Shown one piece after another: positions 1 through 5,747 of a stretch of 5,747 nucleotides of DNA. The stretch lies in assembly GCA_937916405.1 (NCBI GenBank), contig CALFUF010000143.1, forward strand, positions 1 through 5,747, given 5' to 3'. The DNA comes from an uncultured Prevotella sp. GTDB taxonomy: Bacteria; Bacteroidota; Bacteroidia; Bacteroidales; Bacteroidaceae. Under the pieces are notes generated by a model. It did no database searches. It was not told the origin of the DNA and was given only the letters and a program-made list of their open reading frames with translations. Both the position numbers and the translations under genes were made by a program. The first letter of the stretch is position 1; each line of letters opens with the position of its first letter.

Positions 1-60
1 CCATGGATCGAGGCATTCGTGAATGCGAGAAAGTGGATTGAGGAAGAGTTGAAGGATTGA
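1..60 (+). CDS. C-terminal end of an unidentified upstream gene (partial)
   Basis: Frame 1 is open from the window edge to a TGA stop at 58-60 and gives PWIEAFVNARKWIEEELKD. The residue mix (alternating hydrophobic and charged, ending in acidic and lysine residues) suits an amphipathic C-terminal helix of a soluble protein. Nineteen residues are too few to assign a family. The stop lies inside the 8-base repeat array, 20 bases before the proposed start of the transporter gene, and both are on the same strand, so the two may be co-transcribed. I see no function in it. It could also be a chance open frame, although the helix-like composition and close spacing favour a real gene end. Confidence 0.55.
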   Translation, partial: PWIEAFVNARKWIEEELKD

Positions 61-86
61 AGGATTGAAGAGTTGAAGAGTTGAAT
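47..86 (+). repeat. Five-unit 8-base tandem repeat at a gene junction
   Basis: Five consecutive octamers with consensus RRTTGAAG fill this stretch: AGTTGAAG, GATTGAAG, GATTGAAG, AGTTGAAG and a last, diverged AGTTGAAT. The array covers the last codons and stop of the upstream gene, all of the 20-base gap, and the TTG start of the transporter gene. Because 8 is not a multiple of 3, the TGA in each unit moves through the reading frames, so the array closes upstream frames. Its AAGAG runs are the only purine-rich bases available as a weak ribosome binding site. No hairpin is evident. Confidence 0.8.
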
Positions 87-614
87 ATTTACTGGGATTC
101 ATTTAGGACCTTCTTTAAGATTGGCATGTTCACCCTTGGAGGTGGATATGCCATGATTCCTTTGATTGAGGAGGAAGTCGTCAACCGCCATCAATGGGTC
201 AGCAAGGAGGAGATGCTCGACCTGATAGCCATTGCCCAGAGTTGTCCGGGAGTGTTTGCCATCAATATCAGCATCTTCATCGGTTATAAGTTAAGGAAGA
301 CCCATGGAGCTATTGCTACGGCATTAGGTACGGCACTCCCCTCCTTCCTGATTATCCTTGCCATTGCCATCTTCTTCCATCAGTTTGAGGACAACAAGGT
401 GATTGCCGCCATGTTCAAGGGCATCCGTCCTGCCGTGGTAGCACTGATCGCCGTACCCACCTTCCGTCTTGCCCAACGTGCCCAACTGAACTGGTTCACT
501 ATCTGGATTCCGATTGTATCGGCACTCACCATCTGGTTGCTGGGTGTTTCTCCTATATGGATTATCATTCTTGCGGGGATAGGGGGATATATTTATGGGA
601 GGATTGCCGTATGA
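81..614 (+). CDS. chrA: Chromate transporter (CHR/ChrA) family, first half-size subunit
   Basis: A 177-residue inner-membrane protein of the short CHR family, whose known members export chromate; many members have untested substrates. The family signature is present: FKIGMFTLGGGYAMIPL at residues 12-28, AQSCPGVFAIN at 52-62 and KGIRPAVVALI at 113-123. Hydrophobic segments lie near 82-100, 114-130, 139-155 and 157-173, and the conserved N-terminal part probably adds another. About 180 residues is normal for one half of a paired short-chain transporter. The start is TTG at 81, because the frame has a stop at 66-68 and no ATG before 126. Starting at 126 would remove the conserved first helix. 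The next gene overlaps its stop by ATGA, so both halves are likely made together as a heteromer. The usual PGP of the second motif reads PGV here. Substrate specificity cannot be read from the sequence. Confidence 0.88.
   Translation: MNIYWDSFRTFFKIGMFTLGGGYAMIPLIEEEVVNRHQWVSKEEMLDLIAIAQSCPGVFAINISIFIGYKLRKTHGAIATALGTALPSFLIILAIAIFFHQFEDNKVIAAMFKGIRPAVVALIAVPTFRLAQRAQLNWFTIWIPIVSALTIWLLGVSPIWIIILAGIGGYIYGRIAV
597..603 (+). promoter_or_regulatory. Strong Shine-Dalgarno site for the second transporter gene
   Basis: GGGAGGA lies in the last codons of the first transporter gene and ends 7 bases before ATG 611, an ideal spacing. It fixes the start of the second gene at 611 rather than at an in-frame ATG 54 bases upstream, which would add 18 residues without membrane character. 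The other minus-strand starts in this window have no comparable site, so this one stands out. Together with the ATGA overlap it suggests coupled or re-initiating translation that balances the two subunits. Confidence 0.7.
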
Positions 615-1186
615 TATTCATCTATCTTTTCCTAACATTCTTTGAGATTGGTCTCTTCGGCTTTGGAGGTGGCTATGGCATGTTGTCGCTGATCCAACAT
701 GAGACAGTGGAGCACTGGCACTGGATGACAGCGTCACAGTTTACGGATATCGTCGCTATCTCGCAGATGACCCCAGGACCTATCGGCATCAACTCCGCCA
801 CCTACTGTGGTTATACCGCCATCAAGAACGCAGGCTATGGCGCACCCATGGCAATCCTTGGTTCGGCAACGGCAACCATCTCATTGGTATTACCCTCCCT
901 GATACTGATGATATTGATTAGCAAGATGTTCATGAAGTATATGAACACCAGTCCTGTACAGTCTGTATTCAAAGGACTGCGACCAGCAGTCGTAGGACTC
1001 CTTGCCGCAGCCACCTTATTATTATGTACACGTGATAACTTCTCGGCTCCTTCCGAGAATCCTTGGCAGTTCTATATCAGTGTGGCACTCTTTGCTGCCA
1101 CCGCTTTCGGCACTGGAGTCTTGAAGATCAACCCCATCCGCATGATATGCTATAGTGCCGTAGCAGGGTTACTCCTATTCTATTAA
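611..1186 (+). CDS. chrA: Chromate transporter (CHR/ChrA) family, second half-size subunit
   Basis: A 191-residue membrane protein homologous to the preceding gene and to the other half of long ChrA proteins. Matching motifs are FEIGLFGFGGGYGMLSL at residues 11-27, SQMTPGPIGIN at 51-61 and KGLRPAVVGLL at 121-131. Hydrophobic segments lie near 1-20, 84-104, 125-139, 154-170 and 176-190. This half keeps the PGP turn that the first half has as PGV, so the two are diverged duplicates rather than a recent copy. The start ATG is set by the GGGAGGA site at 597-603 and by the 4-base overlap with the upstream stop. The likely role is the partner subunit of an anion (chromate-type) transporter; the real substrate is unknown. 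Its TAA stop is separated by one base from the stop of the opposing GH43 gene. Confidence 0.88.
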   Translation: MIFIYLFLTFFEIGLFGFGGGYGMLSLIQHETVEHWHWMTASQFTDIVAISQMTPGPIGINSATYCGYTAIKNAGYGAPMAILGSATATISLVLPSLILMILISKMFMKYMNTSPVQSVFKGLRPAVVGLLAAATLLLCTRDNFSAPSENPWQFYISVALFAATAFGTGVLKINPIRMICYSAVAGLLLFY

Positions 1187-1187
1187 A

Positions 1188-3290
1188 TTACTCCCACCTA
1201 AGAACCGCTCCATTCCGACGTGCCGGGTCAGCACCTGGGAAGTCCATTGAGTAAGGACTACCCGTTGTCGGACTCTTGCCGATATACTTATGAGTACGCA
1301 TAGACATCAGCATGAACTCATGGTCGAGATAGTCCTGCCACAGGAACACCTCCGCTTTCGACTCGTCTGTCGTCAGTCGCACATCACCAGCCAACCCAAA
1401 GCCAGCACAGAACACATAACGTCCGTCCACACATTGCAGGATGACCTTACCCTGTCCTTTATCTATCAGACGGAATTGAGTCTGCTTCTCCGTCACCGTA
1501 CTGTCGGCATCATATACCAGTCCATGCTCCAATGCCGCCATCACTTTCCCTGTTCCAAGGTTGATGATACGGAATGTCTTACCATAAGGGATATTCCCGC
1601 TACGATCCGCCTTCGGCTCTACGACCGTGAAGTTGTCGAACTCAGCATACCCACCTCGCTTTCCTAAATGATTGAAAACGAAGAGTGACGGACGCGAGCC
1701 TTGGAAGGTGATGAGTTGGTAACTCAAGGGCATCTCACGACCCATCTGCTTAAAGTTGACACCATCCAACGACCACTCATAATGGGCATGGTCGTTATCG
1801 AAATCGCCCACCAGGCGGAGGAAGATTTTTCCTATAGGAACTATAGGGGCTATAGGGACTATAGTATTTATAGTATCATTGGTCGCTTGCTCATAGCAGC
1901 GAAGGGAGAGTTGACTGCCCTCCTTCACGATACCAATCCATGAGCAGGGAACATTGATATTACCTAATCCTGCGACATCACCATCCTTCATACCTTGGAC
2001 ATAGAGTTCGACAGTCACAATACTTGTAGGACCGATGGCACGCTGTGTCAGCGTATTACGAGCCCACATCAGTTGTTCGGCAGGCATGGACTGCAAACGC
2101 AGTCTGCCATTCCTCAGGCTCCACTTCGTATCATCAGGGTTATGGTTCCACTGCCATACCCTGCCAAGGGTCTTGCCATTGAAGTCCTCGCTGCGTTGGT
2201 AGGGAGCGTGGGGTGTCTGTTGCTGTGGCACAGCAACAGGCTGGACGTTAGGTTTGAACCACGTACGGGGGGCACGACCGAAGTTGCCCTCCAGTCCCAG
2301 CATGGGCCATCCGTCCTTCCAAGTGATGGGGGCAAGGGTCACTGTACGTCCGATAGAATGGAAGTCCATCATCAGCAATGCCCACCACTGTCCGCTCTGG
2401 TCTTGTACGATACCACCCTGATGGATATTCGAACAAGCAGTAGCATCCTCGTCAACCTTTGGAATACCGAATCTCGTCCCATCCTGTCCGATGCGATACG
2501 GCTCATCCTTTGGAACCTGTGTCAATGGTGCGGCATGATAGCCGAAGGTCTCATCGGCAGTCATCGTGATCGTCTCGTAAGGTCCCCAGATACTCTTGGA
2601 ACGAGAGCATAACGTACGACCATTCGGTTTATAGTCGGTAGAGATCAGGTAGTACATGCCATTGATCTTGTACATATGGTGTCCCTCCCCCACAGCATTA
2701 CCTTCTGGGATAATCGTACGCTCCGTCTCCTCGATAGGGCCACTCATGTCCGCTTTGAGTTCCGTACACTTCACCTCCCCATAACCATGGATGGCATAGA
2801 TCTTACCATCATCATCAAAGAGCACACTCAGGTCATAGATACGACCTTGCATATTATGATGCTTCCATGGACCACGGATATTCTTTGAGGTATAGCATTG
2901 CAACCCCTTTCCATTGACATTCGAATAAACATAGAACTGTCCGTTGGCATAGCGGATGCAAGGTGCCCAGATGCCCTGACCATAGATCTCCTGATGGTTC
3001 TTCAACGAGAAAGCGTCATCCTCGAAGTCGAAGCGGTCGAAGCAGTAACTGATATTCTCCCAATTCACCAAGTCTTTGGAGTGAAGGATCACCAGTCCGG
3101 GCACCGTGTGCATGGTCGTTCCTGCCAGATAGTAGTCATCACCCACACGTAAGATGTCCGGGTCAGAGAACTCATCATAGAACAAGGGATTCGTATAGGT
3201 CCCGTTGCCATTGTCCGCCGTCCACGACTGGGCGGAAGAGGTAAGAGGAAAGAGGCAAGAGGTAAGTAACAATATTAAGATTCGTCGCAT
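1188..3290 (-). CDS. Secreted three-domain GH43 glycosidase (arabinofuranosidase/xylosidase type)
   Basis: 700 residues, the last of three GH43 genes in the operon. Residues 1-20 form a signal peptide (MRR, a short ILILLL core, cleavage after SSA before Q21). Residues 33-350 are a five-bladed GH43 catalytic domain: predicted base D43 in SDPD, pKa modulator D153 in YDLSVLFDDDG, and acid E202 in GEGHHMYK. PGLVILHSKDLVNW (64-77) and the IHQGGIVQDQSGQWW to GWPMLG stretch (about 289-332) resemble the GH43 subfamily 12 type, which removes terminal arabinose or xylose. After a PQQQTP linker (about 355-360), residues 370-560 resemble the concanavalin-like C-terminal domain of GH43 xylosidases (YEWSLDGVNF at 504-513). 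Residues 570-700 look like a beta-trefoil binding domain. ATG 3290 is preferred over an in-frame TTG at 3320, whose extra codons come from repeat DNA and would precede the signal peptide. Exact substrate is inferred from the arabinanase neighbours. Confidence 0.9.
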   Translation of the reverse strand: MRRILILLLTSCLFPLTSSAQSWTADNGNGTYTNPLFYDEFSDPDILRVGDDYYLAGTTMHTVPGLVILHSKDLVNWENISYCFDRFDFEDDAFSLKNHQEIYGQGIWAPCIRYANGQFYVYSNVNGKGLQCYTSKNIRGPWKHHNMQGRIYDLSVLFDDDGKIYAIHGYGEVKCTELKADMSGPIEETERTIIPEGNAVGEGHHMYKINGMYYLISTDYKPNGRTLCSRSKSIWGPYETITMTADETFGYHAAPLTQVPKDEPYRIGQDGTRFGIPKVDEDATACSNIHQGGIVQDQSGQWWALLMMDFHSIGRTVTLAPITWKDGWPMLGLEGNFGRAPRTWFKPNVQPVAVPQQQTPHAPYQRSEDFNGKTLGRVWQWNHNPDDTKWSLRNGRLRLQSMPAEQLMWARNTLTQRAIGPTSIVTVELYVQGMKDGDVAGLGNINVPCSWIGIVKEGSQLSLRCYEQATNDTINTIVPIAPIVPIGKIFLRLVGDFDNDHAHYEWSLDGVNFKQMGREMPLSYQLITFQGSRPSLFVFNHLGKRGGYAEFDNFTVVEPKADRSGNIPYGKTFRIINLGTGKVMAALEHGLVYDADSTVTEKQTQFRLIDKGQGKVILQCVDGRYVFCAGFGLAGDVRLTTDESKAEVFLWQDYLDHEFMLMSMRTHKYIGKSPTTGSPYSMDFPGADPARRNGAVLRWE
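1830..1874 (-). repeat. In-frame 9-base tandem repeat inside the GH43 accessory domain
   Basis: Five nonamers with coding-strand consensus NCTATANNN, four of them containing the palindrome CTATAG, run head to tail. Since 9 is a multiple of 3 the frame is kept, and they encode residues 473-487 as TIN, TIV, PIA, PIV, PIG. The stretch sits in the concanavalin-like domain just before the KIFLRLVGDFDND strand, where a loop is expected. The regular unit and low-complexity product suggest expansion of an inserted repeat tolerated in a surface loop. That placement is inference; the repeat itself is visible. Confidence 0.8.
3239..3266 (-). repeat. Four-unit 7-base repeat within the signal peptide code
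   Basis: On the plus strand four heptamers AGGTAAG, AGGAAAG, AGGCAAG and AGGTAAG follow each other, with GCGGAAG just before as a diverged fifth. On the coding strand this is repeated CTTNCCT, which gives the LTSCLFPLTSS part of the signal peptide (residues 9-19). Three heptamers make exactly seven codons, so the peptide itself repeats (LTS, then LTS seven residues on). Gain or loss of a single unit would shift the frame and abolish the downstream enzyme. Confidence 0.75.
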
Positions 3291-3343
3291 AACTCTCAAC
3301 TTTAAACTATAAACTATCAACTCTTAACTATGAACTCTAAACT
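3288..3343 (-). repeat. Eight-unit AGTTNNN heptamer array filling a gene junction
   Basis: Read on the minus strand, eight perfect-period heptamers of form AGTTNNN run without a gap. The first begins with the AG of the TAG stop of the upstream GH43 gene (3342-3344), and the last is AGTTATG, whose ATG is the start of the 700-residue GH43 gene (3288-3290). The 51-base intergenic gap is therefore entirely repeat. Intermediate units include AGTTCAT, AGTTAAG, AGTTGAT and AGTTGAG, so only the AGTT core is constant. There is no Shine-Dalgarno site and no good match to the Bacteroidetes -7 box TANNTTTG. The array may be a spacer for translation initiation or merely repeat DNA; function is unknown. 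Confidence 0.85.
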
Positions 3344-4358
3344 AAATCTCCGGCCACCCGTCAGCAGTCCAACGGATAGGACGCTGTACAAGAATGGCTG
3401 CTCCTTGATGCTCCACACTATAGCCATGACTGATGTAGATATCCTCACCGTTCATGGTATAGGTAGCACAGTGTCCGATAGCCTCAAAGGTTTTCTTATC
3501 ACCTGCGATGACAGAGGTACCGCCACCCTCACGCATGTCGACACCATCACGATCCACATAGGGACCGTCCACCGTCTTGCTACGCCCTACCGCTACCCGA
3601 TAGGTACTCTTGCTGCCCATGCAACAATAGTCCCATGACACAAACAGATAGTAGTATCCGCCATGTTTCATGATAAACGGAGCCTCGATAGCATTTGTAC
3701 CGGCATACTTACTGGTAGGATTCGCCATACGGTTCGGGTTCTTAGGTGAGTAACGACGGGCTATGGTGCGCGGTTTTTCCCCCTTGGCGATATGCATCGT
3801 CGTATCTAATTTTGCCAGCTGAATACCGTCCCAGAAAGAGCCCCATACCAACCAAGGATCGTCGTTCTCGTCAATGACGAAGTTTGGGTCGATGGCATTC
3901 CAGTTATCACGCTTCTCACGAGAGGACACGATACAACCCTCATCCTTCCATGTCGGGAAGTCGAGCGAATGATTCTTCAGCAGTCCAATAGCTGAGCCGT
4001 TCTTACCAAAGGTAGAACAACTATAGGCAAGCCACCAGTAGCCATGCCACTTAATGATATCCGGAGCCCACACATGATGCATGAAACCTGGCACTGAATC
4101 ACCCGTCCACTTTGGCATCACCGTCATAACCGGCTGTGGCAACACCTTCCATGTCTTGCGATCCTTGGAGGTCATCTGCTGGATACCCAATCCTGTGCAG
4201 AACAGATAATAGGTACTGTCCGCATATGCCATCACAGGGTCGTGTACCATGGGTGTCTCCGTAGTGAAAGCCTCCTTAAGGAATGGTCTGCGATGAGACT
4301 GAGAATATAGAGTGGTGCTCAGTGTGAGCACCACTACTATAGAGAGAAATCGTTTCAT
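3342..4358 (-). CDS. Secreted endo-alpha-1,5-L-arabinanase-like GH43, single domain
   Basis: 338 residues, close to the length of known single-domain endo-arabinanases. Residues 1-20 are a signal peptide (MKRF, hydrophobic core to about 17, cleavage near LYSQ); there is no lipobox cysteine, so export to the periplasm or outside is expected. The remainder is one GH43 five-bladed propeller: predicted base D40 in VHDPVM, pKa modulator D157 in NWNAIDPNF, acid E225 in NAIEAPFI. Spacing agrees with the D/D/E triad of characterised endo-arabinanases. HHVWAPDI (94-101), WGSFWDGIQ (172-180), the CCMGSKSTYRV stretch (245-255) and GHC (295-297) are further arabinanase hallmarks. It should cut the alpha-1,5 arabinan backbone internally, feeding the exo-type GH43 encoded next. 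The upstream gene ends 17 bases before its ATG with no ribosome binding site. Endo versus exo action is inferred from family resemblance. Confidence 0.9.
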   Translation of the reverse strand: MKRFLSIVVVLTLSTTLYSQSHRRPFLKEAFTTETPMVHDPVMAYADSTYYLFCTGLGIQQMTSKDRKTWKVLPQPVMTVMPKWTGDSVPGFMHHVWAPDIIKWHGYWWLAYSCSTFGKNGSAIGLLKNHSLDFPTWKDEGCIVSSREKRDNWNAIDPNFVIDENDDPWLVWGSFWDGIQLAKLDTTMHIAKGEKPRTIARRYSPKNPNRMANPTSKYAGTNAIEAPFIMKHGGYYYLFVSWDYCCMGSKSTYRVAVGRSKTVDGPYVDRDGVDMREGGGTSVIAGDKKTFEAIGHCATYTMNGEDIYISHGYSVEHQGAAILVQRPIRWTADGWPEI

Positions 4359-4363
4359 CGATC

Positions 4364-4377
4364 AGTTACTATTTACT
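4364..4377 (-). repeat. Two-unit AGTAANN heptamer at the second gene junction
   Basis: On the minus strand the 17-base gap between two GH43 genes begins with AGTAAAT then AGTAACT. The first unit again starts with the AG of the upstream TAG stop (4376-4378). It is a short echo of the eight-unit array at 3288-3343. Two imperfect units could arise by chance, so this is noted mainly because of the identical placement. Confidence 0.35.
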
Positions 4378-5747
4378 ATTCTGCAGGAACTTTGTAACCC
4401 CAGATGGTAACACCACTACTACTGTCAAGAGCCGTGAAGCAAGGTACCTTCGTATCCGTTGGCTCCAAGGTCTGAGGAACCATCACACCCTTGAAGTCCG
4501 TACCAATAGTGATAGTGATGTAAGAAGTACCTGCCTTTATCTTCCAAGTACCAGTTGCATCTCCTGAAATAGTACCATCAGCATTCAGTGTAATGTCAAC
4601 AGGAACTGCATATTCCTTGATACTATTGTCAAGTCCATATCTATGAGTCAGCAACTTATAGTTACCTGCGATATCTGCTGTGGCAACCTTCTGGGCTGCT
4701 GCAATACCTGCGCTCTTGACACCTTCGCCAGTGTACTCGAACGGAGCGGCAACCAGCCAGCCCTCCTCGTTCTGATAAACCTGGTGAACACGAACCTGGT
4801 GACCCTCACCCCATTCCTGGAAACGAGTATGATATACCAGATAGGTACGTCCGTCCTCAGCGGCAATAATACTGTTGTGACCCTGTGAACGCTCGCCAGA
4901 TGTCTCGTTAGCGCCACCAGTCAGCAGGTTACCCCACTTAGAGTAAGCACCAAAGATGTTCACACCACGGTTACCGTCGTCCTCAGAAGGACCAAAGTTC
5001 GTATAACGCTTATCCAAAAGAGCGGTAGAGCCTTTGCTGTCAACGTATGGCCCGTCAGGACTCAGTGAACGGAACACACGCATCTGGTAACCACCGGCGG
5101 CCTCCAGACCGCCATAGGTCACGAACAGGAAGTAGTAGCCACCGATATACTCGATGTATGAAGCCTCACCTGAGCTATAGTAACCACCGGCGATCTTCTT
5201 ACCGAAGTAAGGATCAGAAGTATCATTCTCAGCATAGGTGACATTATAGTCGCGCAGACCAGTCTCCTCGTCCAAATCCAGCATGAAGATACCGCCGCTC
5301 CATGAGCCATAGGACATTTTCAGATTGCCGTCCTCATCATAGAACACGCATGGGTCAATAGCGTTAGGCCAGTGATTACCATAGCTGTCACTTGGAGCAT
5401 AACGTGCTGGCAATGAAGCCTGCTCACCCAACACAATCTCCAAGTCAGTAGACTTATAAGTATCGCCATCCTTGAATCCACTCATGACAACAGGTGCCTG
5501 ATAACGATAAGGACCAGTGATCTTGTCGGCAGTCAACATGATGATGCTTGAATACCAATTATCACCGTTGATGCTAAGATACATACAATACTTACCCATC
5601 TTCTTGTTATAGATGACATCAGGTGCCCACATATTACCATCGACATTATAATCCGCACTTCCACGCGCTGACCAAGCGAAAGCATTGAAGTCGAGGTCAT
5701 ATTCTGTACCACCCTTCTTCACCTTAGTCACCTCAGGTGTAGTAAAC
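4376..5747 (-). CDS. Endo-arabinanase-like GH43 with C-terminal beta domain (N-terminus beyond window)
   Basis: The frame is open through the right edge; 456 residues are visible and a GTG at 5729-5731 is not a credible start, because conserved GH43 sequence requires more upstream. The signal peptide and catalytic base aspartate lie outside. Visible hallmarks are NMWAPDVIY (about 5611-5637), NAIDPCVFYDEDG with the pKa modulator aspartate at 5354-5356, SYGSWSGGIFMLD, SSGEASYIEYIGGYYFLF with the acid glutamate at 5165-5167, and GHNS with a histidine at 4877-4879, the position that holds calcium in Abn2-type arabinanases. The propeller ends near FEYTG (about 4727-4741). A separate beta-rich module follows (IAGNYKLLTHRYG to GYKVPAE), resembling the C-terminal domain of two-domain GH43 arabinanases. 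It is the first visible gene of the operon and probably attacks arabinan internally. Location (surface lipoprotein or not) cannot be judged without the N-terminus. Confidence 0.9.
   Translation of the reverse strand, partial: FTTPEVTKVKKGGTEYDLDFNAFAWSARGSADYNVDGNMWAPDVIYNKKMGKYCMYLSINGDNWYSSIIMLTADKITGPYRYQAPVVMSGFKDGDTYKSTDLEIVLGEQASLPARYAPSDSYGNHWPNAIDPCVFYDEDGNLKMSYGSWSGGIFMLDLDEETGLRDYNVTYAENDTSDPYFGKKIAGGYYSSGEASYIEYIGGYYFLFVTYGGLEAAGGYQMRVFRSLSPDGPYVDSKGSTALLDKRYTNFGPSEDDGNRGVNIFGAYSKWGNLLTGGANETSGERSQGHNSIIAAEDGRTYLVYHTRFQEWGEGHQVRVHQVYQNEEGWLVAAPFEYTGEGVKSAGIAAAQKVATADIAGNYKLLTHRYGLDNSIKEYAVPVDITLNADGTISGDATGTWKIKAGTSYITITIGTDFKGVMVPQTLEPTDTKVPCFTALDSSSGVTIWGYKVPAE

Noticed and set aside
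557..610. Longer start for the second transporter gene at ATG 557
   Set aside because: The 18 extra residues overlap the first gene, are polar and cysteine-containing, and lack family similarity. ATG 611 has a GGGAGGA site at ideal spacing and starts directly on the first membrane helix.
1150..1230. Shared bidirectional terminator between the converging genes
   Set aside because: No inverted repeat with a T-run was found; the TTACTCC copies are direct, not inverted.
1995..2612. 205-codon plus-strand open frame opposite the large GH43
   Set aside because: It lies wholly antisense to a well-supported gene and its product has no recognisable domain or membrane pattern. Other long opposite-strand frames across 1290-5310 were dismissed for the same reason.
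3249..3290. Lipoprotein signal (LTSC, cysteine 12) in the large GH43
   Set aside because: The four residues resemble a lipobox, but the cysteine is too close to the N-terminal arginines for a normal lipoprotein signal, and SSA before Q21 is a good type I cleavage site. It remains a minor possibility.
3291..3320. TTG-started N-terminal extension of the 700-residue GH43
   Set aside because: The ten extra codons are repeat DNA from the AGTTNNN array and would put residues ahead of a clear signal peptide beginning at ATG 3290.
3291..3341. Internal promoter for the large GH43
   Set aside because: The AT-rich array contains TAGTTTA-like sequences, but none matches the Bacteroidetes TANNTTTG -7 element with an upstream TTTG at proper spacing.
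3239..3343. CRISPR array
   Set aside because: The repeat units are only 7 bases and directly adjacent, with no spacers and no cas genes.

Overview
The window looks like a piece of a Bacteroidales chromosome, most likely Prevotellaceae or a relative. The evidence is a run of secreted family GH43 arabinan-degrading enzymes arranged as in a polysaccharide utilization locus, start codons mostly without Shine-Dalgarno sequences, AT-rich gene junctions, and short degenerate tandem repeats at those junctions. The taxonomic placement is inference; no marker gene is present.

Layout. Bases 1-60 hold the last 19 codons of an unidentified plus-strand gene. Two short plus-strand genes follow (81-614 and 611-1186). 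Each encodes half of a chromate-ion-transporter (CHR/ChrA) family membrane protein, and the pair is translationally coupled by an ATGA overlap with a strong ribosome binding site. They end one base away from the stop codon of a minus-strand gene, so two converging transcription units meet with no intergenic space.

The rest (1188-5747) is a minus-strand operon of three GH43 genes, read from the right edge leftwards. First is an endo-arabinanase-like GH43 with a C-terminal beta-rich domain, cut by the window edge. Second is a compact single-domain endo-alpha-1,5-L-arabinanase-like GH43. Third is a 700-residue GH43 of arabinofuranosidase/xylosidase type with a concanavalin-like second domain and a probable beta-trefoil third domain. 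Together they would cut arabinan (or the arabinan side chains of pectin) internally and then release arabinose from the pieces. SusC/SusD-like genes and a regulator would be expected beyond the right edge but are not visible.

The most unusual material is a set of short degenerate tandem repeats with 7-, 8- and 9-base periods. One 7-base array fills the whole junction between two GH43 genes, from inside one stop codon to the next start codon. Another forms part of a signal peptide. A 9-base array adds an in-frame proline/isoleucine-rich stretch to a GH43 accessory domain. An 8-base array contains the TTG start of the first transporter gene. No RNA gene, CRISPR array, insertion sequence, clear promoter or hairpin terminator was found, and no gene-free stretch exceeds about 55 bases.
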